A program made the position numbers and the translations under genes. 64,000 nt of DNA from JAAFHB01 sp963675995 (GTDB lineage Bacteria; Bacteroidota; Bacteroidia; Bacteroidales; Prolixibacteraceae): contig CAXXIY010000002.1 in NCBI GenBank assembly GCA_963675995.2, forward strand, positions 2,914,001-2,978,000, given 5' to 3'. The notes under the pieces are model-generated. The model was not told the DNA's origin. It worked only from the letters and a program-made list of their open reading frames with translations, and did no database searches. Positions 7,848 to 14,975 of the stretch are shown here, one piece after another. Each line of letters opens with the position of its first letter. The first letter of the stretch is position 1.

Positions 7848-10487
7848 ATGAAATCAATGAACTTCACCTGTAAAAGGATGGCTCTTATCTTAAGCATGTT
7901 ACTGGGAATTATAGTGCTGGCTATCCCTCAACAAACGTTCAGCTTTGAGTATAAATCGATTCTAATCCTTCATGCTCAGCAAGCCGGGAAAGTCGAAATG
8001 AACATATCAAACTTGTTGACCGACCGACTTAAGGAAGCTGGAATAACTGACATTCAATTAATTAATGAAAGTTCATATACAAAGGAAAGTCCCAATAAGT
8101 TGGTTGTATTACTGGGATTACCCAAAAATCATATCGGAATCAGTTCCTGGATTAAACAGCATCATATACCACCTTTGACTGAACTGGAGCCAGGACCTGA
8201 AGGATTTTTATTAAAGAAAGCCGACAATCAAAATGTTGTAATCGCTGCAGGTGTTGATGAACGTGGCTGCCTCTATGCTGTTGGGGAATTCCTCCGGCAA
8301 GTTACTATCCGAAATGGAGGTTTACAATTACCTGAACAGCTAGAAATAAGGAGTGCCCCGGCATTTGAGATCAGAGGAACTCAGGTTCAGCAAAGTGGAG
8401 TATCTAAACAACTTGCTAAAGTCAGGCAATGGACAGAGAAGGAAACCCAGCGCGTTATTCTCGATTATGCGCTGGCAGGCGCCAATATCTTTTCAACCAC
8501 TTACGGTCCGATGTTTGATTTTTTAAAATCTTACGGGCTGATGACTCAGGGGGAATTTGGACCTAACACAGCCCAGGGTGACATTCCAAAAGAGTGGGAG
8601 GCAAAAGAATCGATTGGCAGAACCGGCTATGTTTGTCTATCAGTTCCTGAAGGAAATGAATATATGCTAAAGCTGTGCGACTCCTATTTCAAGGATCGTC
8701 CGGCATTCGATCTTGTTAAATTCTGGGGTGGAGATGGCGGTGGTTGTGAGTGTGACAAGTGTAAGCCTTATGGCCGGATTTTTATTCATACAGTAGAAAA
8801 GATGGCAGCCATCGTTCACAAACACCATCCTGAAACCCGGGTCTATTTCACGAACCAAAAATTCCAGAATGATGATGACAACGCTATCTTTTCCTACCTT
8901 CAGGAAAAACCACGAGACTGGCTTTGGGCATGGGGATATGGTCCGGGATCAGATGCAACTTCCTGGCAACCCGGTCACCGACAAACACATCGCATGGACC
9001 TGTTCCGCTATCCCGGGTACGGACCATACAGCCTTTATCCCAAAGAGATTCTTCATCAACTCCCACCACAACAGAAACTTCTTTATTACAATGAGATAAC
9101 TCACTGGAAATATGCTCAGCATGCATTTGTCCAGATGTATCCAAGGGCCGATAAAGATGGAAATCTGCCACCACATTGGAGTCACGAAATTTATGAAAGA
9201 CGTCCTGATCAGTTCCTGACAATGGTGTACAACAGACTCTCCTTCTATGCTTGTCCACGGAATTATTACCGGGTATTTAATGACCTGATGCCTTATGGAG
9301 TGGGCGACATTACCCATTCAAGCGGACACCACGACCACTTTAATCAATGGATGTGGCAACGTTTGTTATGGTCCCCCAGAACAAGTCTGGATGAGGTCGT
9401 TAACGACTATTGCAATACCTGGTTTGGATTCGAAGCTGCTCCCCTGATGGCTAAGGCACTTTTTATTCTTGAGGAGAATATCGAGGAAAAACCAGGAACC
9501 CCTCTCCCTGAAAAAACAGGAATTAAAAGGTATTATGATCTGGTTAAACAGGCAGGAAGTTTAATACCTAAAGAATTGATGGAAAGGGATTGGTTGTGGC
9601 GCATGTATATGCAGAAAGGTGTCCTCGACAGATATACTCAGTTAAGTGTTGCACAGCAAATGCAATTACAATCACGAATTGAAAAATTTATTTCAGCTGC
9701 AATAAAGACCAATGATACTAGAAAGGCAATTACTGAAGCGCTCACCTGGTTTGATCCAAACGAATCACACGAGATGACAGCTCTCAAAGAGGAGGCAAAA
9801 CTTTTGGGTGATGAGAGCAACAAAATTTTTGGAGAGCGGAACGACGGATATTTTAATCTTAAACACGATTTTATTGGACTGGGATGGCTGCAGCGGCAGC
9901 TTGAAAGGGCAAAAAACGGGGACGCGAAAAAACGGGAGGAACTCCTTAAGATGATTGTTGATTATGAAAATCCTGGCGAAGGTGGTTTCTACGATAATCT
10001 CGGCACTTATAATATTGCTCCAAATGTCGTCTTTGGATATCCCTACGATCATGGTCAACCTTATGTTTCACAAATGCTTTCGGAGGGTAATCGGCCGTCG
10101 CAGCGATCCATGCATTTTACCCAGAACGAGGATCAGGGAGTAACCCTTCATTACAGCAATCTCGACACCAAAGCGTTATACAAAGTGAGATTTACCTTTG
10201 TCCGTCCATGGTACCAGGAACGTTATGCAACCCGGATGAACCAGAAACGACAGACCATTTATGCCGACGATATTCCAATAGCAAAGGATGTGGAACTCCC
10301 CCTGCAGATGAGCGATTTCTTCACTTATGATATTCCTGCGAAAGCAACTGCTGACGGCGATCTGACCATCAGGCTGGAACGATCAGCTGATGTGGCTCGT
10401 GGTGATCGTGTCAGTGTTGAGCAATGGAGGAACTCAGGAGGATGGGGTACCCTGGCATCGGAGGTGTGGCTGATAAAATCGCATTGA
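7848..10487 (+). CDS. secreted GH20/GH67-like glycoside hydrolase-like protein
   Basis: An 879-residue protein with a signal peptide (about 1-32). Residues 35-160 look like the small alpha/beta domain that precedes the barrel in GH20 and GH67 enzymes (GFLLKKADNQNVVIAAGVDERG, then LYAVGEFLR). A barrel-like part follows, with GGDGGGCECDKCKPYG at about 297-312, a Cys cluster (CxCx2C) seen in glucuronidase-like and DUF4838-like proteins. The C-terminus (about 700-879) looks like a carbohydrate-binding sandwich. The substrate is unknown; hexosaminidase or uronidase activity would be guesses. It has its own promoter box and is a single-gene unit, convergent with the nitrilase-fold gene. Confidence 0.55.
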   Translation: MKSMNFTCKRMALILSMLLGIIVLAIPQQTFSFEYKSILILHAQQAGKVEMNISNLLTDRLKEAGITDIQLINESSYTKESPNKLVVLLGLPKNHIGISSWIKQHHIPPLTELEPGPEGFLLKKADNQNVVIAAGVDERGCLYAVGEFLRQVTIRNGGLQLPEQLEIRSAPAFEIRGTQVQQSGVSKQLAKVRQWTEKETQRVILDYALAGANIFSTTYGPMFDFLKSYGLMTQGEFGPNTAQGDIPKEWEAKESIGRTGYVCLSVPEGNEYMLKLCDSYFKDRPAFDLVKFWGGDGGGCECDKCKPYGRIFIHTVEKMAAIVHKHHPETRVYFTNQKFQNDDDNAIFSYLQEKPRDWLWAWGYGPGSDATSWQPGHRQTHRMDLFRYPGYGPYSLYPKEILHQLPPQQKLLYYNEITHWKYAQHAFVQMYPRADKDGNLPPHWSHEIYERRPDQFLTMVYNRLSFYACPRNYYRVFNDLMPYGVGDITHSSGHHDHFNQWMWQRLLWSPRTSLDEVVNDYCNTWFGFEAAPLMAKALFILEENIEEKPGTPLPEKTGIKRYYDLVKQAGSLIPKELMERDWLWRMYMQKGVLDRYTQLSVAQQMQLQSRIEKFISAAIKTNDTRKAITEALTWFDPNESHEMTALKEEAKLLGDESNKIFGERNDGYFNLKHDFIGLGWLQRQLERAKNGDAKKREELLKMIVDYENPGEGGFYDNLGTYNIAPNVVFGYPYDHGQPYVSQMLSEGNRPSQRSMHFTQNEDQGVTLHYSNLDTKALYKVRFTFVRPWYQERYATRMNQKRQTIYADDIPIAKDVELPLQMSDFFTYDIPAKATADGDLTIRLERSADVARGDRVSVEQWRNSGGWGTLASEVWLIKSH

Positions 10488-10570
10488 CATTATTATATTA
10501 ACTGATAGGTACAAGGGAATTATCAGCAAATACCAAGATTTAAAAGTGAACGATCATATTGTGCAAATGC

Positions 10571-10617
10571 GACTTGAATGGAACAGTTTTTGATTAAACC
10601 TAGGGCGTATTCAAGTC
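10571..10617. repeat. 9-bp inverted repeat between convergent genes
   Basis: GACTTGAAT (10571-10579) and ATTCAAGTC (10609-10617) could form a hairpin with a 29-nt loop. The right arm lies in the last codons of the nitrilase-fold gene. There is no clean T-tract, so a terminator role is only possible. Confidence 0.3.
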
Positions 10618-11562
10618 AATAAGCTCTTGATAAGACTCGGATCTACGGTTTGTAAAACGCCCCTTATAATTCTCCGGCGAAGTATTTACCTCATAATAAA
10701 CAACTTCGCCAGCATTGCCAATTGACTTTATGTTACCTCCTTTATCTATCAACAGGCTTTGGAAGGGATTGCAGTATACCACCGGGAACTTATTTTCATA
10801 AGCCCGTGTTCTCAATAGCGCAGTGTTCCATCCAGCTTCGTCAGAATAACTTCCATAAGCTGGTATAAAAAGGATTTGGGCCCCTTTTAGCGCCATAATT
10901 CTAGCTGGTTCAGGTAATTGCCGATCGTAACAGATAATGATCCCCACTTTCCCAAACGGGGTGTCAAAAACGGGATATTCCTTGCCAGGAGTATAATCTT
11001 CCGGTTTATTCACATAACCCTCAGCAAAATGGGTCTTACTATATTTCCCAATGATGTCGCCATCGGGGTCGATTAAGATTGCTGTATTAAAAAGCTTTGA
11101 ATTCCGGGATTCGAGAAATCCAAAGACCAGAAAAATATTCAGTTCATCGGCAAGTTTACCAGCTTTTCGAATATAGGGGCCATCGATAGGTTCTGCTGCC
11201 TCCCTTATTCTCTTTAAAATTTTATTCTTCTCAGCCATATCTTTGATCCCGTTCGCCTGTTCAATCACGTAACCGTCCAGGATCTCTTCAGGCGTAACAA
11301 TCACTTGAGCGCCACCTTCACCAGCAGCCTTACGCACCATTTTTTCAATCCGATTCCAGTTAGTCTCCTTTTCCCATTTTTCAGGGATGATCGAAGCGCT
11401 CGCGATCCTGACAGAGGTTATCTTCTGACCATCGGCTTTATATTTATCCGGATAATACTTCTGCGGAAAGGAAGCGAATGAAACAAATACAAAATACAAA
11501 CAAAAAGAAATAAACAAACAGGATTTAGAAGTATTCATGGTTAGTTTCTCATTATGAATCAA
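10600..11562 (-). CDS. exported carbon-nitrogen hydrolase (nitrilase superfamily)
   Basis: A 320-residue protein with the Glu-Lys-Cys triad of the nitrilase superfamily: E92 or E93 in VTPEEILDG, K176 in GKYSKTHFAEG and C211 in IIICYDRQLPE. It would hydrolyse an amide or nitrile C-N bond. A hydrophobic leader (about residues 9-33, ending FASFPQ) suggests export, unusual for this mostly cytoplasmic family. The second ATG, eight codons in (MNTSKSCL, at 11538), gives a neater signal peptide and may be the real start. The substrate cannot be told. It is convergent with the glycosidase gene and shows no obvious link to the utilisation locus. Confidence 0.78.
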   Translation of the reverse strand: MIHNEKLTMNTSKSCLFISFCLYFVFVSFASFPQKYYPDKYKADGQKITSVRIASASIIPEKWEKETNWNRIEKMVRKAAGEGGAQVIVTPEEILDGYVIEQANGIKDMAEKNKILKRIREAAEPIDGPYIRKAGKLADELNIFLVFGFLESRNSKLFNTAILIDPDGDIIGKYSKTHFAEGYVNKPEDYTPGKEYPVFDTPFGKVGIIICYDRQLPEPARIMALKGAQILFIPAYGSYSDEAGWNTALLRTRAYENKFPVVYCNPFQSLLIDKGGNIKSIGNAGEVVYYEVNTSPENYKGRFTNRRSESYQELIDLNTP

Positions 11563-11643
11563 ATAACAAAGACTTGGAAATCACCCTAAAATTCAGTGTA
11601 TAATTAAAAAATTAGGTTACTGCTTAATTTATTTGGCAATTAT

Positions 11644-12444
11644 CTACACCGGCAAATTCACTTCCCTTAATATCATATTACCAAAAACTGACATTTGAGG
11701 CAGATCAAGATATGGATAGGTTACCTTCGAAAGGTAAAGCCCTTGTGCGTATACAGGGATGATTGTTTTGGGAGTTTCCTTTTCCCTGAGGTAGTGCTCA
11801 AATTCATGAACACTTAGCTCTCCATTGCCTATCTCCAGCAACTTTCCCATGATAATCCGGATCATCCCTGCCAAAAACCGATTTGAAGTGATATGAAACC
11901 TTATTCTTGTCTTTTCCAAATTGGTAAACAACTGTGATTCAGTAACCCGGCAGATGGTATGTTCATATTTTAATGGCGATTTGCAAAAGCACCCAAAATC
12001 GTCGAATTGAGTGAGCAGGCCGGCAGCCTCCTTCATCCTTTCCAGATCTGGCTCATGCATACGATAATAAGAACTTAAACCTGTCAGGTAGGGATCTTTT
12101 CGGGTATGGATAAAATAATCATAACTTCGCCGAATGGCGTCGAAGCGGGCGTGAGGTAATCCCTGCATTAGCATCACATCATAAACTACGATCTCGTGGG
12201 GCAAACATTTGTTCATCCTAAATAAAAGATCAAAATCCAATTCCACATCACGATCAAAGTGAAAGAAAAACTGACAGGCATGAACCTGGGCGTCGGTTCG
12301 CCCGCAACCTACTATTGTGGTTGGAACTTTTAATACCTGGCTTAACGTTTTCTCAATAACCTGCTGAACGCTAATAATACCTGGAAGCTTTTGCCACCCC
12401 CTGAATTTATTTCCGTTAAAGCCGATGTGAAGGAAATAGCGCAA
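11644..12444 (-). CDS. truA: tRNA pseudouridine synthase A
   Basis: TruA converts uridines 38-40 of the tRNA anticodon arm to pseudouridine in the cytoplasm. The catalytic Asp lies in GCGRTDAQVHA (D51 with this start); the usual Gly after Ala is Gln here. I chose the TTG at 12444 because the product then begins (M)RYFLHIGFNG, as TruA proteins usually do. A -7 box (TATATTTG) lies at 12471-12478, between this codon and the longer ATG start at 12510, so the ATG would be upstream of the promoter. The protein is then 266 aa, a normal size. It is divergent from the dehydrogenase gene. Confidence 0.8.
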   Translation of the reverse strand: MRYFLHIGFNGNKFRGWQKLPGIISVQQVIEKTLSQVLKVPTTIVGCGRTDAQVHACQFFFHFDRDVELDFDLLFRMNKCLPHEIVVYDVMLMQGLPHARFDAIRRSYDYFIHTRKDPYLTGLSSYYRMHEPDLERMKEAAGLLTQFDDFGCFCKSPLKYEHTICRVTESQLFTNLEKTRIRFHITSNRFLAGMIRIIMGKLLEIGNGELSVHEFEHYLREKETPKTIIPVYAQGLYLSKVTYPYLDLPQMSVFGNMILREVNLPV

Positions 12445-12470
12445 ATCGATAATGTTTAATACAGTTTGTA

Positions 12471-12478
12471 CAAATATA
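12471..12478 (-). promoter_or_regulatory. -7 promoter box of truA (TATATTTG)
   Basis: A full match to TAnnTTTG on the minus strand, 26 bp before the chosen TTG start of truA. It argues against the longer ATG start. Confidence 0.5.
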
Positions 12479-12520
12479 CTTTTTTTAAGGACCAACCCAT
12501 CAAAAGTCAACCGGAAGCAC

Positions 12521-12528
12521 TATTTTTG
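12521..12528 (+). promoter_or_regulatory. -7 promoter box of the aldehyde dehydrogenase gene (TATTTTTG)
   Basis: A full match to TAnnTTTG, 17 bp before the ATG. With the truA box it forms a divergent promoter region of about 60 bp. Confidence 0.5.
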
Positions 12529-12545
12529 ATTAAAATATCTGAACT

Positions 12546-13907
12546 ATGCAATCCATCAATCCTTTTTCCGGCGAGATCATTAATAATTACCCGGAATACA
12601 GTTCCACAGAGGTAAAATCCATCATTAACAATGTTGATAAGGCTTTTCATCAATGGAAACTCACAACTTTTGAGCACCGGGCCAATCTGATGAAAAACCT
12701 TCAGGCAACCCTTCTTGAGAAAAAAGGGGAACTTGCCGCAATTATGGTTACTGAAATGGGGAAAGTAGTGCGAGAGGCTGAGGGGGAAATTTCCAAATGT
12801 GCCCTTGTATGCAAGTTCTACGCGGATCAAGCAGCACTATTCCTGAAAAATGAAGTGTTCCCGACCGAGGCCTCAGAATCCTATATTTCCTACCAACCAA
12901 TTGGGACAATCCTGGCGGTTATGCCCTGGAACTTTCCTTTCTGGCAGGTATTCCGGTTTTTGGCGCCGGCATTAATGGCAGGCAATACAGGTGTTCTGAA
13001 ACATGCATCCAACGTATCAGGTTGCGCTTTGGCCATTGAACAGTTGGTTCTGGAGGCTGGGTTCCCGGAAGATGTATTCAGAACTTTGTTGATTGGCTCA
13101 TCCAGTGTAAAAGAAGTGATTGAAAACCCATTGATAAAAGCCGTTACATTAACAGGTAGTACCCCGGCAGGTAAGGCTGTTGCCTCTGCAGCAGGCTCAG
13201 TGCTAAAAAAATCGGTCCTTGAATTGGGTGGAAGCGATCCCTATGTGATTCTCGAAGAGGCAGATATTGAAAATGCTGCCCTTCTTTGCGTGACAAGTCG
13301 GTTACTCAATGCCGGACAAAGTTGTATTGGGGCTAAACGATTTATTGTGGCAGATAAAATATACGATAGTTTCGAAGCCGAATTTGTGCGTCTGATGAGT
13401 AACTCCACTTTTGGAGACCCTTTTAATCCGGGAACAACGATCGGCCCTCTGGCCAGACCCGATTTACGTGACGAATTGCATCTTCAGGTGGAGAAAAGTC
13501 GTGAACTGGGGGCCAAGGTGCTGATTGGAGGTTACATTCCGGAAGGGAATGGGGCTTTTTATCCACCTACTGTTTTGGTAAATGTGACTCCCGGAATGCC
13601 AGCTTATCATGAGGAACTTTTCGGTCCGGTGGCAGTTCTATTCCGGGTTCGTTCTGAGGAAGAAGCCATCACCCTTGCCAATGATACCGTTTTTGGATTA
13701 GGTGCGGGAGTTTTTACTACCGATATAAAAAAAGCGAAACAACTTGCTGAGAAGGGACTTGAAGCTGGTTGCGTGTTTGTAAACGATTTTGTAAAATCAG
13801 ACCCGCGTCTTCCTTTTGGCGGAGTTAAAGAGAGTGGTTACGGGCGCGAATTATCCGCAGTTGGTATCCGGGAATTTATGAATATAAAAACGATTGTTGT
13901 AAAATAA
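12546..13907 (+). CDS. NAD(P)-dependent aldehyde dehydrogenase (succinate-semialdehyde type)
   Basis: A 453-residue cytoplasmic ALDH-superfamily enzyme that oxidises an aldehyde to its acid. The general base E226 (LELGGSDPY) and catalytic C260 (NAGQSCIGAKR) are present, as are the MPWNFPFW segment and the cofactor-site motif LTGSTPAGKA. Length and wording resemble NADP-dependent succinate-semialdehyde dehydrogenases of the GabD/Sad group, but aldehydes such as lactaldehyde (a product of deoxysugar breakdown) cannot be excluded. It is transcribed alone from its own promoter box, divergently from truA. Confidence 0.85.
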   Translation: MQSINPFSGEIINNYPEYSSTEVKSIINNVDKAFHQWKLTTFEHRANLMKNLQATLLEKKGELAAIMVTEMGKVVREAEGEISKCALVCKFYADQAALFLKNEVFPTEASESYISYQPIGTILAVMPWNFPFWQVFRFLAPALMAGNTGVLKHASNVSGCALAIEQLVLEAGFPEDVFRTLLIGSSSVKEVIENPLIKAVTLTGSTPAGKAVASAAGSVLKKSVLELGGSDPYVILEEADIENAALLCVTSRLLNAGQSCIGAKRFIVADKIYDSFEAEFVRLMSNSTFGDPFNPGTTIGPLARPDLRDELHLQVEKSRELGAKVLIGGYIPEGNGAFYPPTVLVNVTPGMPAYHEELFGPVAVLFRVRSEEEAITLANDTVFGLGAGVFTTDIKKAKQLAEKGLEAGCVFVNDFVKSDPRLPFGGVKESGYGRELSAVGIREFMNIKTIVVK

Positions 13908-13994
13908 TATGTTCATTTTTTGCTAAATTTGGATCGGTTCCGAATATGAAGAAAATCCACAAAAGTGTTATCCGGTTCTTATAAATTCTTAATG

Positions 13995-14002
13995 TAATTT
14001 TG
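13995..14002 (+). promoter_or_regulatory. -7 promoter box before the GH43-like gene (TAATTTTG)
   Basis: A match to TAnnTTTG, 43 bp before the ATG of the GH43-like gene. It would drive the GH43-GH78 pair. No clear -33 element was seen. Confidence 0.4.
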
Positions 14003-14045
14003 GAACTTTATGCCACTGTGGCAAAAATGATCAACGACTTAAATT

Positions 14046-14975
14046 ATGCGCTACATTATATTGGTTATCATCTTTCTGACTCTTCAAAGTAAAGCTCAGA
14101 AATCGGTATTTCTTTTTTCCTACTTTGTCGACAACGGTCAGGACGGGTTACATCTTGCATATAGTCAGGATGGACTAAAGTGGCAAACACTAAAAGATGG
14201 AAAGTCATTTGTTGCACCCACCGTCGGGACAGATAAACTGATGCGAGATCCTTTTATTCTGAAAGGTAAAGATGGTCTTTTTCATATGGTGTGGACCAGC
14301 AGCTGGAAAGACCGGATAATCGGGTATGCCTCATCCAAAGATTTGATTAACTGGTCAGAACAAAAAGCGATACCCGTTATGGCTCATGAGCCAACTGCAA
14401 AAAACTGTTGGGCCCCCGAAATGGTTTATGATCCTCAAAATAAGAATTACATTATTTTCTGGGCCACTACCATTCCGGGAAGGCACTCTGAAGTAGCGAG
14501 TTCCGAACGCGAGAAAGGTTTAAATCACAGAATGTATTGCACAACAACGGCTGATTTTAAAATTTTCAGTCCGACAAAACTATTTTTCAATCCTGATTTT
14601 AGTGTGATTGATGCCACAATCTTGCCCAAAGGGGATACTTTTTACCTATTTCTGAAAAACGAAAATCCAAATCCTCCCGAAAAGAACATCCGGATGACCC
14701 AGTCAAATTTAGCTGCCGGCCCCTACCCCACAAAGGTTTCAGCTCCCATCACCGGGAAATACTGGGCTGAAGGACCATCGGCTTTACAGATTGGGGATTA
14801 TGTCTATGTCTATTTTGACAAATACATGGATCAGGTTTACGGGGCGGTGAGATCCAAAAATATGAAAGATTGGGACGATATATCAGATAAAGTGACCTTT
14901 CCCAAAGGTGTTCGCCATGGTACAGCGTTCAAAGTATCCAATAAAATATTCAGGCAATTAACTCAAACAAAATGA
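14046..14975 (+). CDS. secreted GH43-like glycosidase
   Basis: A 309-residue protein with a short signal peptide (about 1-17). It is a five-bladed beta-propeller of the GH43 type: the three expected acids are D68 in MRDPF (base), D189 in SVIDAT (pKa modulator) and E242 in WAEGPS (acid). The conserved blade segments WAPEMVYD and YVYVYFDKY are also there. The family includes alpha-L-arabinofuranosidases, beta-xylosidases and galactosidases with inverting chemistry; the exact substrate is open. Its stop overlaps the start of the next gene by 4 bp (ATGA), so it is translationally coupled to the GH78 rhamnosidase. That suggests joint work on a side chain carrying both arabinose and rhamnose. Confidence 0.75.
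   Translation: MRYIILVIIFLTLQSKAQKSVFLFSYFVDNGQDGLHLAYSQDGLKWQTLKDGKSFVAPTVGTDKLMRDPFILKGKDGLFHMVWTSSWKDRIIGYASSKDLINWSEQKAIPVMAHEPTAKNCWAPEMVYDPQNKNYIIFWATTIPGRHSEVASSEREKGLNHRMYCTTTADFKIFSPTKLFFNPDFSVIDATILPKGDTFYLFLKNENPNPPEKNIRMTQSNLAAGPYPTKVSAPITGKYWAEGPSALQIGDYVYVYFDKYMDQVYGAVRSKNMKDWDDISDKVTFPKGVRHGTAFKVSNKIFRQLTQTK

Noticed and set aside
8869..9317. Overlapping ORFs of 76-124 codons inside the GH20/GH67-like gene
   Set aside because: They are alternative frames of a clearly coding region and carry no recognisable domain.
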